64,000 nucleotides of DNA from NCBI GenBank assembly GCA_034423575.1, contig DAOUIF010000022.1, forward strand, positions 24,893 to 88,892. The letters run 5' to 3'. A program made the translations under genes and the position numbers. The DNA is from Bin87 sp034423575 (GTDB taxonomy: Bacteria > Chloroflexota > Dehalococcoidia > Lucifugimonadales > UBA3495). The notes under the pieces were generated by a model. It saw only the letters and a list, made by a program, of their open reading frames with translations, was not told the DNA's origin and made no database searches. Positions 34,834-43,263 of this stretch are shown piece after piece. Each line of letters opens with the position of its first letter. Positions within the stretch are counted from its first letter, which is position 1.

Positions 34834-35096
34834 ATACCAGTCGGCGCGCCGTGTCGGTCGCCACCGTTGCCACGGCGTTGGTGGAGACACTCCGGCGCCG
34901 GCGGGCTGCGTCCGCCTGAGCCATCTCGGGCCTGGATAGCGCCCTGGGGCCGTCGGTGCATTAGCCGGCCTTCCAGATCAGTGCGGGGAATACGGTCACG
35001 GCTGGCCGTGCCGGTAATGGGCGATCACGGCCGTTTGCCGCGCCGGGCGGGCGATGCGACAATTGAAGTACCTCAATGCACTGGAGGGATACGATC

Positions 35097-36494
35097 ATGG
35101 CCACGCCCACCGTTGCATACCCGCCCCGGCCCGTCGTCGACCGGGCCTCGCTGCCGCCCGGGCCGTCGGAGTTGCCCGTGGTCGGACAGTCCTTCCGGTA
35201 CATCAAGGACACGGTCGGGCTCATGCAGGAGACCGCCCGCTACGGCGACCTGGCCACGTTGTCCGTCAAGCCGGCCCTGGCGTACCTGATCAGCCATCCC
35301 GACCTGGTGCACGAACTCTTCGTCACCAACCACCGGTCAGTAGGACGGGGCTGGCTCACCGCGAGCATGCGCTACCTGCTGGGGAACGGCTTGGTTACAT
35401 CCGATGGTCCGCTGCACCTGCGGCAGCGTCGCCTCATGCAGCCCCAGTTCAACCACCGGCGCATCGGCGGTTACGCCGAGATCATGACTGACTTCGGGCG
35501 CCGCCACGAAGGTCGGTGGCGGGACGGCGCCCGGGTCGACATGGCCAACGAGATGAGCGAGTTGACGCTGCACATCGTGGTCAAAACGCTGTTCGGGCTG
35601 GACCTGCCCGACGCCGTGCGCCGGATCGGCCAGGCTTTTGAGCTGGGCAACGAGTACATCACCGCCCGGAGCAACATGCCGTTGTCGCTGCGCAACGCGC
35701 TGCACCGTCTGCCCGTGCCCTTCACCACCAGGTTCCGCAACGGGCTGGCCTACCTGGACGAGACCGTCTACGGCCTCATCGCCCAGCGTCGGGAATCGGG
35801 CCTGGAGAGCGACGACCTGCTGTCCCTGCTGTTGAACGTGCGGGACGAGGAGGCCGACAACCCGGAGGACGCGGTGATGACCGACGAGCAGCTGCGGGAC
35901 GAGGTGATTACGCTGTTCGCGGCCGGACACGAGACCACGGCTGTCGCCATGACCTGGACCTGGTATCTGCTGGGCACGCATCCCGACGTGCAGGCGCGGT
36001 TCCACGCGGAGATCGACGAAGTGCTGGGCCAGCGGGACCCGACGCCCGACGATCTCGCCAACCTGCCATTCACGCAGCAGGTGCTCACGGAGTCGATGCG
36101 GCTCTACCCGCCCATCTGGAGCACGGGGCGCATGACCTTCGAGCCGATAACGCTGGGAGGCTGGGAGATACCGGCCGGCGCCGCGGTGAGCGCGCCGCAG
36201 TTGATCGTGCACCGCGACCCGCGCTGGTTCGACGATCCGCTGGAGTTTCGGCCCGACCGCTGGACGCCGGAGTTCCGCGCGGGGCTGCACCGGTTCGCCT
36301 ACTACCCCTTCGGGGGCGGGCCGCGCCTGTGCATCGGCGAGGGTTTCGCGTGGATGGAGGCAATGCTGTTGCTGGCGACCCTGGGGCAGCGGTGGTCGAT
36401 GCGTCACGACTCGCGGCACGAGGTCCGGCTGCAGCCGCTGGTGTCGCTGCGGCCCGAGGGCGGCATGCCCCTTACTCTTGAACGGCGCAACTGA
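35097..36494 (+). CDS. Cytochrome P450 monooxygenase
   Basis: A 465-residue P450. The oxygen-binding I helix AGHETT is at 276-281, the K-helix ESMR at 332-335, the PERF-like FRPDRW near 384-389 and the heme loop FGGGPRLCIGEGFA has Cys412 as thiolate ligand. A proline-rich start (SLPPGPSELPVVG) precedes the fold. The pattern is nearest to the CYP102/CYP4-like or bacterial fatty-acid or terpene hydroxylases. ATG 35097 has GGAGG upstream; the earlier ATG at 35076 does not. No ferredoxin is adjacent. Substrate unknown. Confidence 0.93.
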   Translation: MATPTVAYPPRPVVDRASLPPGPSELPVVGQSFRYIKDTVGLMQETARYGDLATLSVKPALAYLISHPDLVHELFVTNHRSVGRGWLTASMRYLLGNGLVTSDGPLHLRQRRLMQPQFNHRRIGGYAEIMTDFGRRHEGRWRDGARVDMANEMSELTLHIVVKTLFGLDLPDAVRRIGQAFELGNEYITARSNMPLSLRNALHRLPVPFTTRFRNGLAYLDETVYGLIAQRRESGLESDDLLSLLLNVRDEEADNPEDAVMTDEQLRDEVITLFAAGHETTAVAMTWTWYLLGTHPDVQARFHAEIDEVLGQRDPTPDDLANLPFTQQVLTESMRLYPPIWSTGRMTFEPITLGGWEIPAGAAVSAPQLIVHRDPRWFDDPLEFRPDRWTPEFRAGLHRFAYYPFGGGPRLCIGEGFAWMEAMLLLATLGQRWSMRHDSRHEVRLQPLVSLRPEGGMPLTLERRN

Positions 36495-36515
36495 ATCCTC
36501 CCACCTACCCAGTTT

Positions 36516-36606
36516 GTCATCGCGAGGAGCACAGCGACGTGGCGTTCCCGTTGCCGAATGAGACCCCGTTACCTCGCCGAGATTGCCGCGCTTCGCTCGC
36601 AATGAC
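36516..36606. repeat. Dispersed palindromic repeat family A, copy 4
   Basis: Left GTCATCGCGAGGAGCACAGC, right CGCTTCGCTCGCAATGAC. It is preceded by CTACCCAGTTT, part of the shared flanking word, and follows the P450 stop by 21 bases. Confidence 0.9.
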
Positions 36607-36647
36607 GGTCGATTGAAACTGCGTATGCCTGAAAACTGAATCGCAGC

Positions 36648-37658
36648 TTACGCCGGCTGTGCCGCCGCGTTGTCGAAGCCTGCCGAGAACCCTTCAGATA
36701 CCCGCGCTTCCATCCCGATGGCGCCGGGTTCGTCGTGCCTGCGCACCACCAGCACCGGCGTCCTGGCGTGGCGGACCACCCGGTCGGTCACGCTGCCCAG
36801 GACCAGCCGGTTAATCCCGCTGCGGCCGTGGGTCGTCATCACCACCATGGTGGGTTCGGCTCCGGCCATCTCCACGATGGCTTCGGCGGGATTTTGGCCC
36901 TGCAGATGACTGACGACCATTTCGCCGGCGAACCCAAACTCATGGGCCAGCCGTCGTGATGCCTCAGCCAGCGACGCCAGGGCGTCGTCCGAGTCGGCCT
37001 GCACCAGGTCCGCGGGCGACATCAACTCGCCCGCGGCAGGAGACCGGTCCATGTACCGGCGATAGAAATCGGCGGTGGCCGTTACCTGCAACAGGATCAT
37101 CCGCGCGCCCAGCGCGGTGGCGACGGCGGCGGCATGCGGCAACGATTCTTCCGATAACTCCGACCCGTCCAGCGGCGCCAATACCGTTTTCACTTCAACG
37201 CTGTAGGCGAGCCCGGACTCCGCGTTGCTGCGGATCAGCAGCAGCGGGTTGGGGATGGAGTGGAGCACCTTGTCCGCAACGCTGCCCAGGGTCCAGCGGG
37301 CGATGCCCCCGCGTCCGTGGGTCGACATCACTACCAGCGCCTCCGGCTCGCGCACCAGCCAGTCCACCAGGGAGCGCGCCGGCGCGCCCGGCAGCGTGGT
37401 CGCATAGGCGACCAGGCCCGCCGACCTCAGGCCCGCCTGGATCTGTCCCAGTTAGTCGCGCGAAGTCCGTTCCGCGTCCGCCAGCATTCGCCGGCCGGCC
37501 TCGGCAGACTGCCGCTGCTGCGCGACCGGGGGAAGAACATCGAAGGCTTCCACCAGCTCGATGGGAATGGCCAACGATCCGGCGATAGCCCGGGCGTAGG
37601 GCAACGCCGTCTCGGAAAACGCGGACCCGTCCAGGGGTACGATGATTCTTGAGTACAC
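36648..37658 (-). pseudogene. Tandem universal stress protein (UspA x2) interrupted by an in-frame stop
   Basis: Two UspA domains are encoded in a single frame but separated by a TAA at 37454-37452. Domain 1 starts MYSRIIVPLDGSAFSETALP, hits the stop after ADAERTSRD, and resumes in the same frame through VVMSTHGRGGIARWTLGS. Domain 2 begins VKTVLAPLDGSELSEESLP and ends VVMTTHGRSGINRLVLGSV plus VLVVRR. Both ATP-binding G-x2-G-x9-G(S) motifs are intact. Without the stop the protein would be 336 codons long, normal for tandem Usp. Restart at GTG 37367 would give a protein with a headless first domain. Either a recent nonsense mutation or a sequence error. Confidence 0.82.
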
Positions 37659-37745
37659 TATCTTGTGGTCTCCATCACATCTGCCGGCGTGTAACCCTCG
37701 CCGGCATTCTACTATTTGCCCTCATGCATCCCCACTTTCGTAAAT

Positions 37746-37857
37746 CGTCAGAATCAGGATTTTCAAGATTTGGAGAACATCAGGATTGGAACCGTTCTGT
37801 GATGGAGCTCTCCCAATCCCGCCAAATCATAAAATCCCGCGAATCCTGATTCTGACG
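37746..37857. repeat. Dispersed inverted repeat family B, copy 4
   Basis: Left CGTCAGAATCAGGATTTTCA, middle GATTGGAACCGTTCTG, right GAATCCTGATTCTGACG. Same orientation as the copy at 27268. Confidence 0.92.
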
Positions 37858-38190
37858 TTCCCACGCCGCAACGAACGAGGCCAGAACCGTTGCCGATCCT
37901 GGCCTTCGCGCGCCAAGGGGCCAAATGCCCCCGGCCCTGTCTTTCGTCCCCGTCGGTGGGTGCGACTATCGGATCGCCGCTACGCCGCCGACAGGGACCT
38001 GACACGGGAAATGCCACTGGTGGTGCCTCGTGATCAGAGAAACCACTTTCTACCTCCTGTGATGACGACGGTAGTCCCGTCGGGCTGTGGTGGGCGGGGT
38101 TTCCAACTCCAACCCCGGCACCTTGAATACAGATTATATGATTTCGCGATAGTTGTCAACCCTCCGCGCGTGCCCAGTTTCGCCCGAACC
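37858..38190. other. Intergenic stretch between repeats, no gene recognised
   Basis: About 330 bases between a family B and a family A copy. Frames on either strand are short and show no protein features. On the minus strand an AGGAGG followed by GTG opens a frame of only 26 codons. Confidence 0.45.
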
Positions 38191-38281
38191 GTCATTGCGA
38201 GCGGAGCGCGGCAATCTCGTTGCTGGAGGAGCCGTAGCTTCGGGAACGAGATTGCCGCGTCGCTGCGCTCCTCGCAATGAC
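38191..38281. repeat. Dispersed palindromic repeat family A, copy 5
   Basis: Left GTCATTGCGAGCGGAGCGCG, right TGCGCTCCTCGCAATGAC. The arms are the mirror arrangement of copies at 6214 or 12985, so this copy lies in the other orientation. It is followed by GAAATGGGTACGCGTGAGG, the inverse of the shared flanking word. Confidence 0.9.
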
Positions 38282-38514
38282 GAAATGGGTACGCGTGAGG
38301 CCCTCGACCACCTGCGCCATTCGATCTTTCAAAATTCACGCAAACACGTCAACATCTCACGTCTCGCTGACGGCGTGCCCTTTGCTATAACGAACTGGTC
38401 ACCGGGAACGGCAGCCTCTCGCCCGTTGTTTCGCACAACTTGCTGCCGCCCGGGTCGTTTCTAATATCACCGGCTCGACATTCGGAGCCCATTGGGTAGA
38501 GGTAGGAATCAACC

Positions 38515-39204
38515 ATGCCAGATGAACGCGCACACGAATTGGCCCAGCGCCTGCGCAAGGCGGAAGAAGCCGCCAGCTATATGGAACGACTGGAGACGCT
38601 GGCATCCGAGGCGCCCACCCTGCGGGAACAGGTGAGCCTGCTGCAGCGCATCGAAGAGCGGGAGAACCACCGCAAGGAGGCGATTGAAAACGCCCGCCTC
38701 GCCCTGTCCCTGGCTGCGGAAGCTCAAGGCGAGCTGCCTGATCTCATCGCCAGCGCGGCCAACCTGGTCAACCAGATGGCCCGTGCCCTTCGCGAGGTCG
38801 ACACCTTCCGCCGTGAGGCCACCGCCGCCCTCAGTGTGGTTGACCGCATGGACTACGAGGACGAGCTGGACCGCGCCATGGAAGAGCACGAAGAGGACGA
38901 GGACAACCCCATGCAGCGGGACGCCCAGTCCATCCGGATGCTGGTGGCCTCTCGCCACGGCAGCGCCCGCGTCCGGCGCATGATCGACGAGCTGTCGCCA
39001 GGTTTCGAGGTCTTCGCCGGGTGCAACCTGAACGCCGATGCCATGCGGGGTGAGCTGACCACCCTGATCATGGCCAAGCTCGCCGCCGAAGCCGAGGCCA
39101 GCCGCGGACCGTCGCCGGCAACGCGCCGTCCGGCTCCGCCGCCTCAAATGTCCGAGCCGGCGGTTCCGGTTACCCAGGAGAGCGGAGAACCAGCTAGAGA
39201 CTGA
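38515..39204 (+). CDS. Hypothetical coiled-coil protein
   Basis: A 229-residue cytoplasmic protein. Residues 1-120 show heptad-like helices (ELAQRLRKAEEAASYMERLE, QVSLLQRIEERENHRKEA). An acidic linker, EEHEEDEDNP, follows near 122-131, then a helix-rich region ARVRRMIDELSPGF and a Pro-rich tail. No enzymatic motif was found. ATG 38515 fits the coiled-coil start, and a terminator follows. Possibly a structural or scaffolding protein; family not recognised. Confidence 0.75.
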   Translation: MPDERAHELAQRLRKAEEAASYMERLETLASEAPTLREQVSLLQRIEERENHRKEAIENARLALSLAAEAQGELPDLIASAANLVNQMARALREVDTFRREATAALSVVDRMDYEDELDRAMEEHEEDEDNPMQRDAQSIRMLVASRHGSARVRRMIDELSPGFEVFAGCNLNADAMRGELTTLIMAKLAAEAEASRGPSPATRRPAPPPQMSEPAVPVTQESGEPARD

Positions 39205-39233
39205 CCGGCTTTCTGGACGACCAAATGCTCTGG

Positions 39234-39260
39234 GGGCGACCGACGGTCGCCCTCATTTTC
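39234..39260 (+). terminator. Intrinsic terminator after the coiled-coil gene
   Basis: GGGCGACC / GGTCGCCC with loop GAC, then TCATTTTCTT. It lies 30 bases past the stop codon. Confidence 0.75.
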
Positions 39261-39342
39261 TTGTATCAACTGTCGCGGTTTCGGGTACTATACGCCCCAC
39301 GTCTGTGTACCGTGAGCGGACCCTACCGAGGAGATGAGCACC

Positions 39343-40224
39343 ATGGCCGATAAACAAATTCTGTGCGCCATTGGCGTCGACCTGGACGCCGTTGGCGGCT
39401 GGTTGGGATCCTACGGTGGCGAGGACTCGCCCGATGACATCTCCCGGGGCCTGTTTGCCGGCGAAGTGGGCACCCCCCGCCTGCTGAAGCTCTTCGAACG
39501 GCTGGGTATCAGGACCAGCTGGTTCATCCCGGGCCACTCCATCGAGACCTTCCCGGAGGAGTGCCGCGCGATCGTGGCGCAGGGCCACGAGGTGGGCATG
39601 CACGGGTATTCCCACGAGAATCCCATCTCCATGTCCCCGGAGCAGGAGGAAGCGGTGCTGCTCCGGTGCATCGACCTGATCACCGAGCTCTCGGGGCAAC
39701 GGCCCCGGGGGTACGTCGCGCCGTGGTGGGAGTTCAGCCATGTGACCAACGAGTTGCTGCTCAAGCACGGCATCAAGTACGACCACAGCCTGATGCACAA
39801 GGACTTCGAGTGCTACTACGTGCGCGTCGGCGACAAGTGGACCAAGATCGATTTTGCCATGCCGGCCGACTACTGGATGCACGCCCTGGAGCGGGGCGAG
39901 GAGACCGACCTGGTGGAGATTCCGGCCAACTGGTACCTGGATGACCTGCCCCCGATGATGTTCATCAAGAAGTCGCCCAACAGCCACGGCTTCGTCAACC
40001 CCAGGGATATCGAGGAGATGTGGCGGGACCAGTTCGATTGGGTGTACCGGGAGTACGACGACGCGGTCTTCCCGATCACCATCCACCCCGACGTCAGCGG
40101 CCGCCCCCAGGTGCTGCTGATGCTGGAGCGCATCGTCGAGTACATCCGGTCCCACGACGGCGTCCGGTTCGTGACCTTCGAGGAGATCGCCGACGACTTC
40201 CTGGCGCGGCACCCGCGCGGCTGA
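39343..40224 (+). CDS. Polysaccharide-deacetylase (NodB) fold hydrolase, paralog 1
   Basis: A 293-residue NodB-homology protein of the PuuE/allantoinase-like cytoplasmic group; no signal peptide is seen. IGVDLDAVGGWLGSYGGE carries the first metal-binding acids, and the metal His pair is in VGMHGYSHENP (about 86-96). RPRGYVAPWWEFS follows, and the last motif is ITIHPDVSGRP near 244-254. It probably cleaves C-N bonds in small molecules, not cell-wall sugars. ATG 39343 is favoured by the GAGGAG at 39328-39333; an earlier ATG lies at 39334. Two related proteins occur at 47467 and 48635. Confidence 0.87.
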   Translation: MADKQILCAIGVDLDAVGGWLGSYGGEDSPDDISRGLFAGEVGTPRLLKLFERLGIRTSWFIPGHSIETFPEECRAIVAQGHEVGMHGYSHENPISMSPEQEEAVLLRCIDLITELSGQRPRGYVAPWWEFSHVTNELLLKHGIKYDHSLMHKDFECYYVRVGDKWTKIDFAMPADYWMHALERGEETDLVEIPANWYLDDLPPMMFIKKSPNSHGFVNPRDIEEMWRDQFDWVYREYDDAVFPITIHPDVSGRPQVLLMLERIVEYIRSHDGVRFVTFEEIADDFLARHPRG

Positions 40225-40245
40225 CCCTGGGGACACCGTATCACG

Positions 40246-40584
40246 ATGGAATACGACGACGCGAAACTCGCCGAGGTGCGGCAACGCCAGAAGTTTGCCA
40301 TCAAGTGCGTTCGGGAGTTGGGCGCCGTGATCGAAGTTTGTCCCACGTCCAACCGCCGCATCGGGGGGATCACTGAACCCGAACATCACCCCGTGAAACG
40401 GTTCATCGCCGACAATGCTCCTTTCGTTATCGCCAGCGACGACCCCGGCATATTCGGGATGACGCTGGCCGACGAGATTAATTGGGTATGCGAACACCGC
40501 CGGCTTCCCGACGACGTGGCGGCACACATCGTGGACCGGTCGTGGTCCAGCCGCAGTGAGGTCTTGACCGGCCGATTGTCCTAA
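40246..40584 (+). CDS. Adenosine-deaminase-like C-terminal fragment
   Basis: A 112-residue protein that matches only the C-terminal part of the adenosine/AMP deaminase family: VIEVCPTSNRRIGGI near 28-42, HHPVKRFIADNAPFVIASDD near 47-66 and PGIFGMTLADEI. The metal-ligand Asp of the family is kept in SDDPGIF, but the N-terminal zinc-binding H-x-H and catalytic Glu are absent, and no such sequence lies upstream. It is either a decayed deaminase or a reused fragment. It follows the deacetylase by 21 bases on the same strand. Confidence 0.7.
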   Translation: MEYDDAKLAEVRQRQKFAIKCVRELGAVIEVCPTSNRRIGGITEPEHHPVKRFIADNAPFVIASDDPGIFGMTLADEINWVCEHRRLPDDVAAHIVDRSWSSRSEVLTGRLS

Positions 40585-40677
40585 TTACATCGTAACCCGA
40601 TGGCGTCGTCTTACGACAGGCAAAGGCGCATTCAAATCCCGTCGGACGCCGCGTCGCATTCCCAACAGGAGACGAAT

Positions 40678-41673
40678 ATGCGCAGCATCGACATTCACAC
40701 CCACCTGACGCCGCAGTGCTTCTGGCGCGCCACCGAAAACGGCGGCGACTGGCACACGCTGCGGCGGGAAACGGACGCCAACGGACGCCCCGTCCTGGTG
40801 TCGGGAAGCGCGCGGGGTCAACTGCCGCCCAAAGCCAGCTGGACCCCGGAGCAGCGCCTGGCCGACATGGACTCCCTGGGCGTGGACGTGCACGTGGTCT
40901 CGCCCTTCGGCGGCTTCTACAACTACGACATGGACACCGACGTGACCGTCGCAACGGCCCGGGAGTGCAACGATGAGATCAGCCAGATGATGCAGGCGTG
41001 GCCCGACCGCTTCTCCGGGTTGGCGACCCTGCCCATGCAGGACGCGCCGGCCGCCATCGCGGAGCTGGAGCGGGTCATGGTGAACCTGGGGTTCAAGGGC
41101 GCGATGATCGACGACAAGATCAACGGCAAGCTGCTGGACGAGCCGGAGTTCATGCCCTTCTGGAAGGCCGCCGAGCAGCTGGGCGCGGTCATCCTGTTCC
41201 ACCAGTCGGGCGACACCATCGTGGACGCGCGCATCAAGCGCTACCACCTGCCCAACTCGGTGGGGAACCTGGCCGACCGCACTCTGACCTTCGCCGCCCT
41301 GGTGATGGGCGGGGTGATGGACGCCTGCCCCGACCTGCGCATCTGCCTGTCCCACGGGGGCGGCTACGCCTGCTACGGCGCGGGCCGCATGGACCGGGGC
41401 TGGGAGCGCATCCCCGCGTCGGACCGGCTGGCCGCCCAGCCGCCCAGCCAGTACCTGAGCCGGTTCTACTACGACTGCATCGTGTACACCGAGGAGTCGC
41501 TGCGGTTCCTGATCGACTCCGTGGGCATTGACCGGGTGGTTTTCGGCACCGACTGGCCCTACGACATGGCCCAGGACTGGCCCGTATCGTGGATCCTGGC
41601 CATGGACAGCCTGACCAAGGACGAAAAGGACGCCATCCTGTGGAAGAACCTCGAGACCTTGCTGGGGATATGA
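40678..41673 (+). CDS. ACMSD-like amidohydrolase-superfamily enzyme, paralog 1
   Basis: A 331-residue TIM-barrel metallo-enzyme of the amidohydrolase_2/ACMSD type, which decarboxylates or hydrolyses products of aromatic ring cleavage. The metal motif His7-Thr-His9 (DIHTHL) opens the protein, the third His is 175 (ILFHQSG), another lies in LSHGGGYA, and the catalytic Asp is in FGTDWPYD near 291. AGGAG precedes ATG 40678. The close paralog at 42250-43251 is separated only by a small membrane protein gene. Confidence 0.88.
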   Translation: MRSIDIHTHLTPQCFWRATENGGDWHTLRRETDANGRPVLVSGSARGQLPPKASWTPEQRLADMDSLGVDVHVVSPFGGFYNYDMDTDVTVATARECNDEISQMMQAWPDRFSGLATLPMQDAPAAIAELERVMVNLGFKGAMIDDKINGKLLDEPEFMPFWKAAEQLGAVILFHQSGDTIVDARIKRYHLPNSVGNLADRTLTFAALVMGGVMDACPDLRICLSHGGGYACYGAGRMDRGWERIPASDRLAAQPPSQYLSRFYYDCIVYTEESLRFLIDSVGIDRVVFGTDWPYDMAQDWPVSWILAMDSLTKDEKDAILWKNLETLLGI

Positions 41674-41691
41674 CGCTTGGGCCTCCCGATC

Positions 41692-41723
41692 TGCCACTGC
41701 GAGGAAAGCGTGGCAATCTCGTA
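41692..41723. repeat. Partial family A repeat (half element)
   Basis: TGCCACTGCGAGGAAAGCGT, then GGCAATCTCGTA, corresponds to one arm of family A. The other arm is missing, so it cannot form the full hairpin. Confidence 0.6.
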
Positions 41724-41755
41724 AACGCGGACCGGAGGCCACATCCGAAGGTAAG

Positions 41756-42142
41756 ATGATCATGTTTCAGATTTATTGGGACTGTGATTCCTGGTGTGCT
41801 GTGGCGCTCATTTATTTGCTCACATACGCTTTCGTATGGCTGCCGGGGCTGTTGTCATTGATGACAGGCGTTCTCTGCGGCTTCTTCATGCCGAGAAATG
41901 AAAGGCGAGTTAGTTTCAAAGTGGGCTTGTTCACGGGGGTAGTCATAGTCGTTCTTCTTATTGTCTGGACGGCCTGGGTGGTGACTTACGAAAGCGAAAA
42001 TACTGGCGGATCTTATCTATGGATCTATAGCGTTTATTTGGCGTTTCACATCCTGAGCATCCTGGCTCCCATAGTCACCTGCTATTACATCCACAGTCGC
42101 CGGAACGAGTGGTGGGGCTTAAATCCACCAAGTGTGCCATAG
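41756..42142 (+). CDS. Small hypothetical membrane protein
   Basis: A 128-residue protein with about three hydrophobic segments (near residues 17-45, 57-80 and 89-111). It starts at ATG 41756 or 41762. The DNA is clearly more A+T-rich than the amidohydrolase genes on both sides, so it may be a recent insert between the two paralogs. Its end overlaps the open frame upstream of the next gene but not its likely start. Family not recognised. Confidence 0.65.
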   Translation: MIMFQIYWDCDSWCAVALIYLLTYAFVWLPGLLSLMTGVLCGFFMPRNERRVSFKVGLFTGVVIVVLLIVWTAWVVTYESENTGGSYLWIYSVYLAFHILSILAPIVTCYYIHSRRNEWWGLNPPSVP

Positions 42143-42249
42143 CAGAGAACTCACGCCTCTGGGCAATCGCGCTTCCCGGGGAACGACAGCAAACAGGTTC
42201 CAGTATTGAACCGCAATTAATTCAAGACCGGTGTTCCGGAGGATTACCC

Positions 42250-43251
42250 GTGCGACACATCGACGTTCACACCCACCTGGCCCCGCAGATCCTGTGGAAA
42301 GCCTTTGCCAACGGCGAGGACTGGCACGGGATGCGATACGAGGCTCAGGGTGCCCTCGAGTTCATCGTCGGCAACGGCAAGCGCATCCTGATCAACTCGC
42401 CCAAGATCCGGTACACGCCGGAGGAACGGCTGGCGGACATGGACGCCGAGGCCACCGACGTGCAGGTGGTGTCCATCCACACCCCGCTGTTCCCCTACCA
42501 CTGGGACACTGCGGAGGCGATCAGGGCGTCCCGGGAGGTCAACGACGAGATCGCGAGCATGACCAAAAAGTGGCCCGACCGCTTCGCCGGCCTGGCCACG
42601 CTGCCGGCGCAGGACGTTGACGCCTCCATCGCCGAGCTGGAAAGAGCCGTGAAGGTCCTGGGCCTGAAGGGCGCCGAGCTGGACATGGTGGTCAACGGCC
42701 AGAACTGGGACGAGCCGCACTTCCTGCCCCTGTTCAAGGCCGCCGAGGAGCTGGACGCCCTGCTGTTCTTCCACCCGCAGCCCCAAGACAATATCATGGC
42801 CGTGGAGCGGACGCTGCGCTACGGCATCCCCAACAGCGTCGGCGTGGTTTTGGAGGACGCCCTGCTGGTTGCGACGCTGATCTTCAGCGGCGTCCTGGAC
42901 GAATGCCCCAACCTGCGGGTGTGCATCGCCCACGGCGGCGGCGGCGCCTGCTTCGGCATGGGCCGGCTGGACCACGGCTGGCAGGTGCGCTCGGAGGCGC
43001 GGGTGAACATACGCAAGCCGCCCAGCGCGTACCAGAAGCAGATCTACTACGACTTCCTGACGAGCAGCGAGGCCGGCCTGCGTTTCCTCATCGACAGCGT
43101 CGGCGTCGACCGCGTGGTCATAGGCAGCGACTGGCCCTTTGTGGGCTGGGACCCATCGCCGGGAGGGTGGCTGGAGAGTCTGACCAGCTTGTCTCAGGAG
43201 GAGAAGGAAAAGATCTCCTGGAAAAACCTTGAGGCTCTGCTGGGTATCTGA
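42250..43251 (+). CDS. ACMSD-like amidohydrolase-superfamily enzyme, paralog 2
   Basis: A 333-residue paralog of the enzyme at 40678. The H-x-H is in DVHTHLAPQ, the third His in LFFHPQPQD, another in IAHGGGGA and the Asp in IGSDWPF. It starts at GTG 42250 with GGAGG seven bases upstream; the open frame extends back to 42109, overlapping the membrane-protein gene. The shared ending (KISWKNLEALLGI versus ILWKNLETLLGI) shows a recent common origin. Role as in paralog 1; the specificity loops around residues 30-60 differ. Confidence 0.88.
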   Translation: MRHIDVHTHLAPQILWKAFANGEDWHGMRYEAQGALEFIVGNGKRILINSPKIRYTPEERLADMDAEATDVQVVSIHTPLFPYHWDTAEAIRASREVNDEIASMTKKWPDRFAGLATLPAQDVDASIAELERAVKVLGLKGAELDMVVNGQNWDEPHFLPLFKAAEELDALLFFHPQPQDNIMAVERTLRYGIPNSVGVVLEDALLVATLIFSGVLDECPNLRVCIAHGGGGACFGMGRLDHGWQVRSEARVNIRKPPSAYQKQIYYDFLTSSEAGLRFLIDSVGVDRVVIGSDWPFVGWDPSPGGWLESLTSLSQEEKEKISWKNLEALLGI

Positions 43252-43263
43252 CGCGAAAGACCC

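Noticed and set aside
37452..37454. TAA in the Usp gene as a recoded codon
   Set aside because: No recoding signal or precedent for TAA in such bacteria; a mutation or sequence error is simpler.
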